64,000 nt of DNA from NCBI RefSeq assembly GCF_006874465.1, contig NZ_VIRL01000009.1, forward strand, positions 124,001 through 188,000, written 5' to 3'. The notes beneath the pieces were generated by a model. That model had not been told where the DNA came from and did not search any database. It worked only from the letters and a program-made list of their open reading frames with translations. A program made the position numbers and the translations under genes. The stretch comes from Microbispora bryophytorum (GTDB lineage Bacteria; Actinomycetota; Actinomycetes; Streptosporangiales; Streptosporangiaceae). Below, piece by piece: positions 24,193 to 34,414 of this stretch (positions within the stretch are counted from its first letter, which is position 1; every line of letters starts with the position of its first letter).

Positions 24193-25782
24193 TCAGTCCT
24201 CCAGGTCGACCGTACGGCCGCTGTCGGCGCCGATCTCCCCCGCGATCTGCTCGACGACCTCGGACGGGATCGCGGTGTCGACCGTCAGCGCGATGAGCGC
24301 CTTGCCGCCCTTCACGTCCCGGGAGACCTGCATGGAGGCGATGTTCACGCTGTGCTCGCCGAGCAGCCGGCCGACGATGCCGACGATGCCGGGGCGGTCG
24401 GCGTAGGTGAAGAACGCCAGGTGCTCGGTCGGCTCGATCTCCATCGCGTAACCGTTGACCTCGACGATCTTGGTGATCTGCCGGGGGCCGGACAGGGTGC
24501 CGGAGACCGAGACCGTGCGGCCGTCGGCCAGCACGCCGCGCACCGTGATGACGTTGCGCCAGTCGGGGCTGTCCGCGCTGGTGACCAGCTCGACCCCGAC
24601 GCCGCGGTCCTTGGCCAGCAGCGGCGCGTTGACGTAGGTCACCGCGTCCTCGACTACGCCGGTGAAGACGCCCTTGAGCGCGGCCAGCTCCAGGACCCGG
24701 ACGTCCTGGGCGGAGATCTCGCCGCGGACCTCGACGACCAGGCGGGTGGCCACCTCGCCCGCGAGCGCGGTGAAGATGCGGCCCAGCTTCTCGGTGAGGG
24801 GCAGGCCCGGCTTGACGTCCTCGGCGACCGCGCCGCCCTGGACGTTCACCGCGTCGGGCACGAACTCACCGGCGAGGGCCAGCTTGACGCTGCGGGCTAC
24901 CTGCGTGCCGGCCTTCTCCTGCGCCTCGTGGGTGGAGGCGCCGAGGTGCGGGGTCACCACGACCTGGTCGAGCTCGAACAGCGGGCTGTCGGTGCAGGGC
25001 TCCTTGGCGAACACGTCGATGCCCGCGCCCGCGACCCGGCCCTCCTTGAGGGCGGAGTAGAGGGCGTTCTCGTCGATGATCCCGCCGCGGGCGACGTTGA
25101 TCAGCCGGACGCTCGGCTTGACCATGTGCAGCTCGCGGTCGCCGATGAGGCCGAGGGTCTCCTTCGACTTCGGCAGGTGGACCGTGATGAAGTCGGCCTG
25201 CTGGAGCACCTCCTCCAGGGACGCCAGCCGCACGCCCATCGCCGCCGCGCGGGCCGGCTGCAGGTAGGGGTCGTAGGCGATGATCTCGACGCCGAAGGGC
25301 TGCAGGCGCTGGGCGACGAGCTGGCCGATCTTGCCGAGGCCGAGGATGCCGATGACCTTCTCGTCGAGCTCGACGCCGGTGTACTTCGAGCGCTTCCACT
25401 CGCCGTCCTTGAGCGCGGAGTGCGCCTGGGCGACGTTGCGGGCGCTGGCGAGGATCAGCGCGACCGTGTGCTCGGCGGCGCTGGTGATGTTGGAGGTCGG
25501 GGCGTTCACGACCATGACGCCGGCCTTGGTCGCGGCCTCGACGTCGACGTTGTCCAGACCCACACCGGCGCGGGCGACGACGCGCAGCCTGGACGCCGCC
25601 GCGATGGCCTCCGCGTCCACCTGGGTGGCGCTGCGTACGATCAGGGCGTCCACGTCGGCGAGAGCAGGCAGCAGCTGCGACCGGTCGGCGCCGTCGGTGT
25701 GCCGGACCTCGAAATCCGCGCCGAGCACGGCGAGACCCGCTTCTGAGAGCTCTTCTGCGACAAGTACGACGGGCTTGTTCAC
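24193..25782 (-). CDS. serA: D-3-phosphoglycerate dehydrogenase
   Basis: The product has 529 residues, the long actinobacterial type. The catalytic and NAD domains (1-310) show GILGLGKIGQLVAQRL, VRLINVARGGIIDENAL, DVFAKEPC and VTPHLGASTHEAQEKAG. The allosteric substrate-binding domain follows (about 315-450), and a C-terminal ACT domain (about 455-529, RPGIVGIVGRLLGEHSVNIA) senses serine. It starts serine synthesis from 3-phosphoglycerate. The start is GTG with an AAGGA site. It is read in the same direction as leuB but has its own terminator. The linkage of serA with the ilv/leu genes is typical of actinomycetes. Confidence 0.97.
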   Translation of the reverse strand: MNKPVVLVAEELSEAGLAVLGADFEVRHTDGADRSQLLPALADVDALIVRSATQVDAEAIAAASRLRVVARAGVGLDNVDVEAATKAGVMVVNAPTSNITSAAEHTVALILASARNVAQAHSALKDGEWKRSKYTGVELDEKVIGILGLGKIGQLVAQRLQPFGVEIIAYDPYLQPARAAAMGVRLASLEEVLQQADFITVHLPKSKETLGLIGDRELHMVKPSVRLINVARGGIIDENALYSALKEGRVAGAGIDVFAKEPCTDSPLFELDQVVVTPHLGASTHEAQEKAGTQVARSVKLALAGEFVPDAVNVQGGAVAEDVKPGLPLTEKLGRIFTALAGEVATRLVVEVRGEISAQDVRVLELAALKGVFTGVVEDAVTYVNAPLLAKDRGVGVELVTSADSPDWRNVITVRGVLADGRTVSVSGTLSGPRQITKIVEVNGYAMEIEPTEHLAFFTYADRPGIVGIVGRLLGEHSVNIASMQVSRDVKGGKALIALTVDTAIPSEVVEQIAGEIGADSGRTVDLED

Positions 25783-26142
25783 TGGGCTGAGTCCTTCGTG
25801 AAGTGCGACAGCGCGGACGACGTGAGTCTATCCGGGCCTTGTGAAAGCTCTCACGAGCGCCCGGCATGCGAGATACCCAAGGTCTCGGCGGCATCGCGGC
25901 GGCACGACGACCCGGTCTCAGATTCTCGCTCGGTGCGGCTTCGGCGCCGCCGCGGCCCGGCCGTCCGGACGGTTCTGCTGGGACCGGCGGGGTTCATGAG
26001 ACGTGCTCACCTACTGGCACAGCCGGTCGATGTACCCCGTCTACGCCTGATCCATACGGACTGCCACCCATCTCGGTATTGATCGCACCTAATATTGGGG
26101 ATTAGCCTGATTCGCCATGGTCCAGTCCCTATCGTTCAGGCT
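25783..26142. other. serA / SseB-like divergent intergenic region
   Basis: About 360 bp. It should hold the serA promoter. A partial dyad GAGATACC-caa-GGTCTC occurs at 25868-25884. The right end (26085-26115) is AT-richer. I see no gene or RNA structure. Confidence 0.5.
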
Positions 26143-27105
26143 ATGAGCATCGGGAACCCCTCCCTGGGCGACGTTCTCGCGCGGCATGGCAGCCCCCGGC
26201 AACTCCTTGCGGCCCTCGCGGAGTGGGGCATCCTGGTGGCGGTCCGCCCCGACCGCTCCGTGGTGCTCGGCACGACGCAGAACGGCGAACGCGTTCTGCT
26301 CGGCTACACGGGGCCGGCGACCTATGCCCGGCACCGTGGCAGCCACGCGCTGTCAGCATGCGACGTCGACACCATGCTCGACATCCAGCGCGTCACAGGC
26401 GTGCGCGAGATCGTGATCGACGCGGCCGGCCCCGCTGCCGCCGCCGTACCGATCGAAGATCTCCGGCGCTACCTGGAGGAGACCCGCACCGGTCCCGCTC
26501 CCGCACTGTCGGCCATGGGCTCGGCCGCCCCGACCGCGTACGCCACGGGCGCGATGGCGACCGTGACCCGCGCGCAGGTCACGCGGCAGGCTCCCCCGCC
26601 GCCCGTGCCCACCTCGCCCATGACCGCACCGCCCGTGCCCACCTCGCCCATGACCGCACCGCCCATGCCCGCACCGGTCGTGCCCGCCCCGGCCGCGGCG
26701 GCGCCCTCCCCGCTTCCGTCGCAGTGGATCCCCGCCCCCCGCCAGCACCTGTCGGGGGCCATGCAGGTCGTGGATCCCGGCTATCGCAGGACGCGTCATC
26801 CGATCCTCCCGGCCCTGCGGGTGGCGGTCGCCGAACTGCTGCCGGAGTATCCCTACGTCCACCACATCTGGATCTCCGAGGCGCGTACCGCCGCCGGGTT
26901 GTGGGGGATCATGCTGCACGTCAAGGTGCACACCCTCGCCGCCGACGACATCGTGAAGGAACTGCACCGGCGGGTGCGCGCCCGGCTGCCGCAGCTCGCG
27001 GCCAGCGAGGCCCCGGTGCTCATGGCCCGGGTCGCCGACGCGCACACCGAACGCCGTCTGATCGAGATCGGCGCGCACGTCGTCTGCCCCGACGTGCGCG
27101 ACTGA
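26143..27105 (+). CDS. SseB-like protein with a Pro-rich repeat linker
   Basis: The product has 320 residues with no signal peptide. The N-terminal domain (1-125: LLAALAEWGILVAVRPDRSV, CDVDTMLDIQRVTGVREIVI) resembles the SseB N-terminal domain common in actinobacteria. A linker (about 150-200) carries two and a half copies of PPVPTSPMTA, encoded by a 30-bp tandem DNA repeat. The C-terminal domain (about 215-320) has RTRHPILPALRVAVAELLPE and AGLWGIMLHVKVHTLA and could be a second SseB-type module. Function is unknown; SseB-like proteins are thought to be scaffolds. The gene is divergent from serA and followed by an MFS gene. Confidence 0.7.
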   Translation: MSIGNPSLGDVLARHGSPRQLLAALAEWGILVAVRPDRSVVLGTTQNGERVLLGYTGPATYARHRGSHALSACDVDTMLDIQRVTGVREIVIDAAGPAAAAVPIEDLRRYLEETRTGPAPALSAMGSAAPTAYATGAMATVTRAQVTRQAPPPPVPTSPMTAPPVPTSPMTAPPMPAPVVPAPAAAAPSPLPSQWIPAPRQHLSGAMQVVDPGYRRTRHPILPALRVAVAELLPEYPYVHHIWISEARTAAGLWGIMLHVKVHTLAADDIVKELHRRVRARLPQLAASEAPVLMARVADAHTERRLIEIGAHVVCPDVRD

Positions 27106-27229
27106 CCCGGAACCCCGTCGCCGATCTCCGCCCGTCGCACTCGGCGGAGATCGGCGAGACACCGGGCAGCGGCCGAACAGTTGCGGGAGAGTCCTTCCGA
27201 ACGGTCGCTTGCTCGGCTTGAATGTCGCC

Positions 27230-28675
27230 ATGGTCTCCACGGCGGCGACGCCCTCCCCGTCGAAGGTCTCCCTCGGGGTTCGCCTCGGGTATGCCGTCGG
27301 CTCGTTCTGCACGGCCAACTTCGCCACGATCCCCGGGCTGCTGCTGCTCTTCTACATGACCAACGTGCTCGCGGTCCCCGCCGGGCTCGCGGGCGTCGTG
27401 CTCTTCCTGCCCAAGGCCTGGGACCTGATCGCCAACACGATGGTCGGCCGCTGGTCGGACCGCACCGTCTCGCGCTGGGGACCACGCCGTCCGTGGCTGC
27501 TCGCCGGGGCCGCGGTGCTGCCGGTGTCGTTCGCGCTGGTGTTCGCCGGGCCGCCGCTCACCGGCGCGCCCGCCGCCGCCTACGTCGGCCTCACGTTCCT
27601 GCTGGCCACCACCGGATACGCGCTGTACGAGGTGCCGTACAAGGCCATGCCGGCGGAGATGACGACCGACTACCACGAGCGGACCTCACTGCTGCAGTGG
27701 CGCATGGTCCTCATCGCGGTCGGGATCGCGATGAGCGGCATCCTCGCTCCGGCGATCGCCGGCGACACGGCCGACGGGTATCGCACCATGGGCATCAGCT
27801 TCGGCGTGATCCTGCTCGTCGCGATGCTGGCCTCGTTCTTCGGCACCGCCCGCGCGCCCTTCACGGCCCCGCAGAAGTCCGAGGGGACGCTTCGGGAGCA
27901 GCTTGCCGCCGCCCGCACGAGCAAGCAGTTCCTGTGGCTTCTCGGGCTCAGCTCCGCGCAGACGCTCGGGGCCGGCGTGATGCTCGCGGGGGCGCCCTAC
28001 TTCGCCGCGTACTCTCTCGACGACACCTCCGCCACCACCACGCTCTTCGCGGCGCTCGTGGGGCCGATGCTGGTCACGATGCCCCTGTGGGTGTGGCTGG
28101 CCCGCAAACTCGACAAGCGCGGCGCGATGATCCTTTCGGGCTCGCTGTTCACGGGCGGAGCGCTGCTGATCCTCGCGACGCCCGCGCTCGGCGAGCTGTA
28201 CGCGCACCTGTGCGTGATGATCGTGGGCGTCGGCTACGCGGGCCTGCAACTGCTGCAGTTCTCCATGCTCGCCGACGTCATCGCCCACGACGGCGCGGTG
28301 AGCGGCGAGCGCAGGGGCGGGGTCTTCACCGGCCTGTGGACCGCGGTGGAGAACGCGGTCACGGCGCTCGGGGCGACCGCGTACGGGTGGGTGCTGAGCG
28401 CGGGGGGGTTCGTCTCCTCCGATCCCGAGCATCCGGTGACCCAGCCGGGCAGCGCCCACGTCGCCGTGATGATCGGCGTGACCGTGGTGCCCGCTCTGAT
28501 CACGTTCGCGGGCGTGCTGATGACCTTCAAATACAGCCTGACCGCCGACCGTCTCGCCACCGTCGCGTCCGGCAGCACGGCCTCGGCGGCCGCCGTCTCC
28601 GGGAGCGACGGGCAGCACGGCGGGCAGCACGGCGGGCAGTCGGAACCCGGCGAAGCGCTCCGCGCCGAGGACTGA
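27230..28675 (+). CDS. MFS transporter, GPH/melibiose-carrier type
   Basis: The product has 481 residues and about twelve membrane helices (first VSLGVRLGYAVGSFCTANFA). The glycoside-pentoside-hexuronide cation symporter signature appears as VVLFLPKAWDLIANTMVGRW and SDRTVSRWGPRRPWLL (about 55-92). The C-terminal tail is hydrophilic with a GQHGGQHGGQ repeat. Family members move sugars or related solutes with cations; the substrate is not evident. I chose the ATG at 27230. TTG codons upstream are possible and no clear ribosome site is seen. The gene stands alone. Confidence 0.85.
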   Translation: MVSTAATPSPSKVSLGVRLGYAVGSFCTANFATIPGLLLLFYMTNVLAVPAGLAGVVLFLPKAWDLIANTMVGRWSDRTVSRWGPRRPWLLAGAAVLPVSFALVFAGPPLTGAPAAAYVGLTFLLATTGYALYEVPYKAMPAEMTTDYHERTSLLQWRMVLIAVGIAMSGILAPAIAGDTADGYRTMGISFGVILLVAMLASFFGTARAPFTAPQKSEGTLREQLAAARTSKQFLWLLGLSSAQTLGAGVMLAGAPYFAAYSLDDTSATTTLFAALVGPMLVTMPLWVWLARKLDKRGAMILSGSLFTGGALLILATPALGELYAHLCVMIVGVGYAGLQLLQFSMLADVIAHDGAVSGERRGGVFTGLWTAVENAVTALGATAYGWVLSAGGFVSSDPEHPVTQPGSAHVAVMIGVTVVPALITFAGVLMTFKYSLTADRLATVASGSTASAAAVSGSDGQHGGQHGGQSEPGEALRAED

Positions 28676-29066
28676 CGTCACATCCCGCAGGGTCGGGACG
28701 GCGATCGCGGCACTGGCGTTGGAGTCGGCCGCCGGAGTCGGCCGCCGGCATCGTCGGCGAGCCGATCGACGGCGGCGCCGGGTGCCGGGACGGCGATCTT
28801 GTCGTGGTGGGACGGCTACCCGCGAGGAGCTGAAACGCGGGGCGCGGAAGGCCGGCCACGACCTTAAGCGCCCCTCAGGGCGATCCCGGCGCCGATCCGG
28901 CCGCTGACCTGCGGATTATCGGACATCTCACGCCTAACACAGGATAAAGGAAGTTTAAGAAAAGGTAGATACTTTCTGGATTGGACCGGTTTATCATCAC
29001 ATGTCGGTCTGCATCCGACCATAATGACGACTTCCCCAGCGTCTAACCCCCACTGGAGGAATGATC
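28676..29066. other. Intergenic region upstream of the CAP-domain gene
   Basis: About 390 bp. A 14-bp tandem repeat (GGAGTCGGCCGCC) occurs near 28720. Bases 28915-29010 are markedly AT-rich (AGTTTAAGAAAAGG, TAGATACTTTC) and probably hold the promoter of the secreted protein. I looked for a c-di-AMP riboswitch and did not find its conserved core. Confidence 0.5.
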
Positions 29067-29978
29067 GTGAACAGAGCGCTCGGAGCGGTCCTGTGCCTCG
29101 GGAGCGTCGCGGCCGTCGGCATGGCGGCCGGCCCCGCTCAGGCCGAGGCCCAGCACGCGGGCTGCCGGGTCGCCGCCGCGAAGCCCTACGTCAGCGTGGA
29201 CGGCAAGATCCGCGCGGCGGGCTCGCGGGCCGGTTGCATCGACAACGCCCGTTTCCGGGTCCGGATCGTGAACAGCACGCCGGGCCCCGACCGCGTGGTC
29301 AAGAGCGGCTCGAAGGTGGTCAGGAACGCGCGCGTCGTCGTCGCGCTGACCTGTGCGGACGGTGCGTACTACAGCGTCGTCACCGACTACCGCGGCCACG
29401 TGTCGCGATCGAGGCCGGTGCGCCTCGACTGCGACGTCCCCACCCCGGTTCCCACGGCCACCTTTTCCCCGAGCCCCACCGCCGTCCCCAGCACCAGGCC
29501 CACCGCGGTTCCGAGCACGGTGCCGAGCACGGTGCCGAGCACCGCCCCCGCCGCGAGTCCCTCCGCGAGCTCCTCTCCCACGAGTGGCTCGGCCGTGGGC
29601 ACCGTCATCGAGAACGAGGTGGTGCGCCTCACCAACGTCGAGCGGGAGAAGGCGGGCTGCGGCCCGCTGAAGCACGACGCGCGCCTGCGCTCCGCCGCGT
29701 ACTCCCACTCGGCCGACATGTCCGCCAAGAACTACTTCGACCACACCTCGAAGGACGGCCGCTCCTTCGCCGACCGCATCACGGCCACCGGATACACCTG
29801 GCGTGCGGCGGCGGAGAACATCGCCAAGGGCTACGGCACGGCCCAGGCGGTGGTCCAGGGCTGGATGAACAGCCCCGGACACCGGCAGAACATCCTCAAC
29901 TGCAACTACACCGACATCGGGGTCGGGTACGTCGCCGCCGGCGGCCCGTACTGGACCCAGGACTTCGGCCGGCAGTAG
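29067..29978 (+). CDS. Secreted CAP/SCP-domain protein
   Basis: The product has 303 residues. A signal peptide (residues 1-26, ending AGPAQAEA) is followed by a small Cys-containing domain (about 30-120) with repeats of Ser/Thr/Val. A Pro/Ser/Thr linker (VPSTVPSTVPST, about 125-175) leads to the CAP domain (about 180-303: VVRLTNVEREKAGCGPLKHD, AAYSHSADMSAKNYFDHTS, GWMNSPGHRQNILNCNYTDI). The histidines and glutamate of the CAP cleft are present. Bacterial CAP proteins act at the cell surface; the activity is uncertain. GGAGG sits one base from an ATG, so the GTG two codons later is the more likely start. Confidence 0.9.
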   Translation: MNRALGAVLCLGSVAAVGMAAGPAQAEAQHAGCRVAAAKPYVSVDGKIRAAGSRAGCIDNARFRVRIVNSTPGPDRVVKSGSKVVRNARVVVALTCADGAYYSVVTDYRGHVSRSRPVRLDCDVPTPVPTATFSPSPTAVPSTRPTAVPSTVPSTVPSTAPAASPSASSSPTSGSAVGTVIENEVVRLTNVEREKAGCGPLKHDARLRSAAYSHSADMSAKNYFDHTSKDGRSFADRITATGYTWRAAAENIAKGYGTAQAVVQGWMNSPGHRQNILNCNYTDIGVGYVAAGGPYWTQDFGRQ

Positions 29979-30057
29979 AAACGCGCCCACCCCGGACGTG
30001 ACGGCGAATACGGCGGTCTTCTGGACACCTCGGACCACTGCGGCGGATACTCCAATC

Positions 30058-30591
30058 ATGAGCTCTCCCCCGGTTCGCGCCTCGGACGGGGACCGCGAAC
30101 GCGCGCTCAGCGAGCTCCGCGACCGGGCCGCCGAAGGACGCCTGTCCATGGAGACCTTCGTCGGCCGGGTGGACCAGGCGCTCCGTGCTCGCAGCCGCAA
30201 CGAGTTGGACGAGCTGGTCGCAGACCTCCCGGACCGCGGGCGCTGGCGCAGAAGGATCACCGACGCCGTCGCCTCCGTGTCGGAGCTGAGCAACCGGATC
30301 GAGTCCGCCTGGCGGCGTCCCCGGCTGCCCCGGCTGGCCCTCCCCGCCGACGGCAGGGCCCGCTACCTGGTCGGCCGCGGCTCCTCCTGCGACCTCGTCC
30401 TCGCCGACCTGACCGTCTCACGGGTGCACGCCGAGCTGCGGCGCGAGCACGACTCCTGGCTGCTCGTCGACCTCAGCTCGATGAACGGCACCCGGCTGAA
30501 CGGCTGGCGCCTGGTCGGCCCCGCGTCCGTGCGGGCCGGCGACGAGGTGGCCTTCGGCGACTCCGTGTTCCTGGTCTCGATGCCGGCCTGA
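30058..30591 (+). CDS. DUF1707-FHA signalling protein
   Basis: The product has 177 residues. The N-terminal DUF1707 module (RASDGDRERALSELRDRAAE, GRLSMETFVGRVDQALRA; about 7-55) precedes a linker and a forkhead-associated domain (about 95-175: YLVGRGSSCDLVLADLTVSR, VHAELRREHDSW, LSSMNGTRLNG). The FHA phosphothreonine-binding residues GRGSSC, SRVH and MNGT are intact, so it should bind phosphorylated partners of Ser/Thr kinases. No kinase gene is present in the window. There are no membrane segments. The gene follows the CAP gene but has its own spacing. Confidence 0.9.
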   Translation: MSSPPVRASDGDRERALSELRDRAAEGRLSMETFVGRVDQALRARSRNELDELVADLPDRGRWRRRITDAVASVSELSNRIESAWRRPRLPRLALPADGRARYLVGRGSSCDLVLADLTVSRVHAELRREHDSWLLVDLSSMNGTRLNGWRLVGPASVRAGDEVAFGDSVFLVSMPA

Positions 30592-30726
30592 TCGCCGTAT
30601 GTGCGGCTCAAGCCCGCCCTGTGCCGAGATCACCCGGTGCAGGGATCACCCTGTGCGAGATCGACTGGTGCCGAGATCACCCGGACCCCGGCAGCCGGCC
30701 GCTGGCACAGGGGCCGTGAAACGCGA

Positions 30727-30769
30727 CGCGGCGCCGCCCCCCACCTCGCCGGTGGGGCGCGACGCCGCG
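30727..30769 (-). terminator. ilvC terminator hairpin
   Basis: The inner stem CCCCACC-tcgcc-GGTGGGG (30739-30757) is extended by outer CGCGGCG/CGCCGCG arms. It lies 23 bp past the ilvC stop and is followed on the minus strand by TCGCGTTTCA. Confidence 0.7.
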
Positions 30770-30791
30770 GTCACGCCAGCGTGCGCGAGCC

Positions 30792-31841
<1,050 letters not shown>

Positions 31842-32366
31842 CTATGCGCTGCGGTCGAGGGCGCGAAGCGAGCGGTCGGTGATGGAACGGGCGCCGCGGC
31901 CGATGGCCACCATGCCCGATTGCACGAGCTCCTTGATGCCGTACGGCTCAAGGACCCGGACGAACGCCTCCAGCTTGTCGGTCGTCCCGGTGACCTCGAT
32001 CGTGACCGCGTCCGGGGCCACGTCTACACAACGCGCCCGGAAGAGGTTGACGAGTTCGAGGACGTGCGACCGGCTCTCGGAGTCGGTCCGCACCTTAATC
32101 AACATCAGCTCGCGCTGCACCGACTGGCTGTTGTCGAGCTCGACGATCTTGATGACGTTGACAAGCTTGTTGAGCTGCTTGGTGACCTGCTCCAGCGGGA
32201 GGTCCTCCACGTTGACGACGATGGTCATCCGGGAGATGTCGTCGTGCTCCGTGGGCCCGACCGCCAGCGAGTCGATGTTGAACCCGCGGCGGCTGAACAG
32301 GGCGGCGACCCGGGCCAGCACGCCCGGCTTGTTCTCCACCAGGACGGACAGCGTGTGGCGGCTCAT
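31842..32366 (-). CDS. ilvN: Acetolactate synthase small (regulatory) subunit
   Basis: The product has 174 residues. An ACT domain (1-75: MSRHTLSVLVENKPGVLARV, RGFNIDSLAVGPTEHDDISR) binds valine. The C-terminal ALS_ss_C domain (about 85-160) holds LIKVRTDSESRSHVLELVNL. It raises activity of IlvB and gives it feedback sensitivity. The ATG overlaps the stop of a 28-codon micro-ORF, which is itself coupled to another micro-ORF and to ilvB, so translation runs as a chain from ilvB to ilvN. Confidence 0.96.
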   Translation of the reverse strand: MSRHTLSVLVENKPGVLARVAALFSRRGFNIDSLAVGPTEHDDISRMTIVVNVEDLPLEQVTKQLNKLVNVIKIVELDNSQSVQRELMLIKVRTDSESRSHVLELVNLFRARCVDVAPDAVTIEVTGTTDKLEAFVRVLEPYGIKELVQSGMVAIGRGARSITDRSLRALDRSA

Positions 32367-32449
32367 GCCATCTCCTCGGCTTCGGCTCGGAGCTCGGTCG
32401 TGCCGAAGGCGCGCGATTCAGCGCCTCGCCAGGCGCTGCTCTCGCTCAT
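32363..32449 (-). CDS. Micro-ORF 2 between ilvB and ilvN (28 residues)
   Basis: The product is [28 protein letters not shown]. It begins with ATGA overlapping the stop of micro-ORF 1 and ends with ATGA overlapping the ilvN start. AGGAG stands before its own ATG, and GAGGAG lies inside its last codons for ilvN. Its sequence has no recognisable function. Its value may be translational coupling that sets the IlvN to IlvB ratio (inference). Confidence 0.55.
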   Translation of the reverse strand: MSESSAWRGAESRAFGTTELRAEAEEMA

Positions 32450-32502
32450 GCCTGCTCCTCGCACTGCTGGTCGTTGTCGCGCCGGGCCGTGGCGGGGCTC
32501 AT
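32446..32502 (-). CDS. Micro-ORF 1 between ilvB and ilvN (18 residues)
   Basis: The product is [18 protein letters not shown]. Its ATG overlaps the ilvB stop (ATGA), and GGAGGG/GGAG sits in the end of ilvB. Its stop overlaps the start of micro-ORF 2. The 3' end, GAGGAGCAGGCATGAGC, resembles the 3' end of micro-ORF 2, GAGGAGATGGCATGAGC, which suggests that one arose from the other by duplication of a ribosome site and start. Confidence 0.5.
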   Translation of the reverse strand: MSPATARRDNDQQCEEQA

Positions 32503-34244
32503 TCTCCACCCTCCCAGTTCGGCGCCATGTCGCGGGCGTAGTTGATGTCGTCGTTGCTGGTGCCGGCGGCGACCATCGGCCAGACCATCGCGTCCTGGTG
32601 CACGACGAAGTCGACCACCACCGGCACGTCGTTGATCTCCATGGCCTTACGGATCGTCTCGTCCACGTCCTCCGGGCGCTCACACCGCAGGCCGACACAA
32701 CCGTAGGCCTCGGCGAGCTTCACGAAGTCGGGGATCCGCTTGACCCGCTGCAGATCGGTGTTGGAATACCGCTCGTCGTAGAACAGCGTCTGCCACTGAC
32801 GGACCATGCCGAGGTTGCCGTTGTTGATGACGGCCACCTTGATCGGCACACCCTCGATCGCGCAGGTCGCCAGCTCCTGGTTGGTCATCTGGAAGCAGCC
32901 GTCGCCGTCGACCGCCCACACGACCTTGTCCGGGCGGCCCATCTTGGCGCCCATGGCGGCCGGCACGGCGTACCCCATCGTGCCCGCGCCGCCGGAGTTG
33001 AGGAAGGTGCCGGGGTTCTCATACTTGATGAACTGGGCGGCCCACATCTGGTGCTGGCCGACGCCCGCCGCGTAGATCGCGTCCGCCCCGACCAGCGCGC
33101 TCAGCCGCTCCATGACGTACTGCGGGGCGAGCGAGCCGTCGGCGAACTCCTCGTAGCCCAGCGGGTAGGTCTCCTTGTAGCCGTTGAGCAGCCGCCACCA
33201 CTCGCTGTAGTCGCCCTTGCGGCCATCGGCCTGCTCGGCCCGCACGGCGGTGATCAGGTCCCCGATCACCTCACGGCAGTCGCCCACGATCGGCACATCG
33301 GCGTGGCGGTTCTTGGAGATCTCCGCCGGGTCGATGTCGGCGTGGATGACCTTGGCGTGCGGCGCGAAGCTGGACAGCTGGCCGGTGACCCGATCGTCGA
33401 ACCGGGTGCCGAGCGCGATCAACAGGTCGGCGCGCTGCAGCGCGCCGACGGCCGAGACGCTGCCGTGCATGCCGGGCATGCCCATGTGCTGGGGGTGGCT
33501 GTCGGGGAAGGTGCCCCGGGCCATCAGCGTGGTGACCACCGGGATGCCGGTCAGCTCGGCCAGCTCCAGCAGCTCGGTCGAGGCGTGCGCCTTGTGCACG
33601 CCGCCGCCGACGTAGAACACCGGCCGCTTCGCCTCGGTCATCAGCCGGGCGGCCTCGCGGATCTGCTTGGAGTGCGGCCGGGTCACCGGCCGGTAGCCGG
33701 GCAGCTGCATGACCGGCGGCCAGGAGAAGGTGGTCGTGGACTGCAGGGCGTCCTTGGAGATGTCCACCAGCACCGGCCCCGGGCGCCCGGTGGAGGCGAC
33801 GTGGAACGCCTCGGCGATGGTCCGCGGGATGTCATCGGCGCTGGTGACCAGGAAGTTGTGCTTGGTGATCGGCATCGTGATGCCGGAGATGTCGGCCTCT
33901 TGGAAGGCGTCGGTCCCGATCAGCGGCGAAGCCACCTGCCCGGTGATCGCCACGATCGGCACCGAGTCCATGTAGGCGTCGGCGATCGGGGTGACCAGGT
34001 TGGTCGCTCCCGGGCCGCTGGTGGCCATGCACACCCCGACCCTGCCGGTCGCCTGCGCATACCCCTCGGCCGCGTGGCCCGCACCCTGCTCGTGCCGTAC
34101 AAGCACGTGCCGGACCTTGGTCGAGTCGTAGAGGGGGTCGTAGGCGGGGAGAATGGCCCCGCCCGGGATCCCGAACACCGTGTCGACCCCGACCTGCTCC
34201 AGCGCCCGCACGAGGGCCTGGGCACCTGTCATTTTCTCGGTCAT
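32499..34244 (-). CDS. ilvB: Acetolactate synthase large (catalytic) subunit
   Basis: The product has 581 residues. It holds the three TPP-enzyme domains: the N-terminal PYR domain with [18 protein letters not shown] and the catalytic Glu in [14 protein letters not shown], the central FAD-binding domain, and the C-terminal TPP domain with [20 protein letters not shown]. It makes acetolactate or acetohydroxybutyrate for valine, leucine and isoleucine. I chose the ATG at 34244 ([12 protein letters not shown]), which has an AAGGAA site. An ATG 20 codons upstream sits in the terminator T-run and is unlikely. Expression is governed by the attenuator upstream. Confidence 0.96.
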   Translation of the reverse strand: MTEKMTGAQALVRALEQVGVDTVFGIPGGAILPAYDPLYDSTKVRHVLVRHEQGAGHAAEGYAQATGRVGVCMATSGPGATNLVTPIADAYMDSVPIVAITGQVASPLIGTDAFQEADISGITMPITKHNFLVTSADDIPRTIAEAFHVASTGRPGPVLVDISKDALQSTTTFSWPPVMQLPGYRPVTRPHSKQIREAARLMTEAKRPVFYVGGGVHKAHASTELLELAELTGIPVVTTLMARGTFPDSHPQHMGMPGMHGSVSAVGALQRADLLIALGTRFDDRVTGQLSSFAPHAKVIHADIDPAEISKNRHADVPIVGDCREVIGDLITAVRAEQADGRKGDYSEWWRLLNGYKETYPLGYEEFADGSLAPQYVMERLSALVGADAIYAAGVGQHQMWAAQFIKYENPGTFLNSGGAGTMGYAVPAAMGAKMGRPDKVVWAVDGDGCFQMTNQELATCAIEGVPIKVAVINNGNLGMVRQWQTLFYDERYSNTDLQRVKRIPDFVKLAEAYGCVGLRCERPEDVDETIRKAMEINDVPVVVDFVVHQDAMVWPMVAAGTSNDDINYARDMAPNWEGGE

Positions 34245-34304
34245 CGGCTCGTTCCTTGTGGCTGAGCTTGCTTCTGCTGGGCTGCTTGGCGTGACTCCTG
34301 GCAT

Positions 34305-34338
34305 AAAAAATGCCCCATCCGCTGGGCGGAGCTGGGGC
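34305..34338 (-). terminator. ilvBNC attenuator terminator
   Basis: On the minus strand GCCCCA..TCCGC-cca-GCGGA-TGGGGC forms a bulged stem followed by ATTTTTT. It lies 61 bp before the ilvB start and just after the leader peptide. A competing stem, GGCGCGCAG with CTGCGCGC, joins the leader end to the terminator edge. Confidence 0.85.
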
Positions 34339-34360
34339 GCGCGCAGGACCGAGGGCTTCG

Positions 34361-34408
34361 TCAGGCTGCGCGCCTGCGAAGTACTACGAGAATCCCACCG
34401 CTATGCAT
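34361..34408 (-). CDS. ilvB leader peptide
   Basis: The 15-residue peptide [15 protein letters not shown] has consecutive Ile-Leu-Val-Val-Leu codons, the signature of branched-chain attenuation. TTGACG (34439-34444) and CATCGT (34415-34420), 18 bp apart, place the start of transcription at or near the ATG, so the leader mRNA is probably leaderless. The Arg-Arg-Arg-Ala-Ala codons form the 5' arm of the competing hairpin. This is the type predicted upstream of ilvB in actinobacteria. It matches the cimA leader in layout. Confidence 0.85.
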   Translation of the reverse strand: MHSGGILVVLRRRAA

Positions 34409-34414
34409 GGCTAC

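Noticed and set aside
28910-29066. c-di-AMP (ydaO) riboswitch before the CAP-domain gene
   Set aside because: The AT-rich region lacks the conserved core and paired elements expected.
34246-34304. Upstream ATG start for ilvB
   Set aside because: It lies at the terminator T-run with no ribosome site; the ATG at 34244 has AAGGAA and matches the family start.
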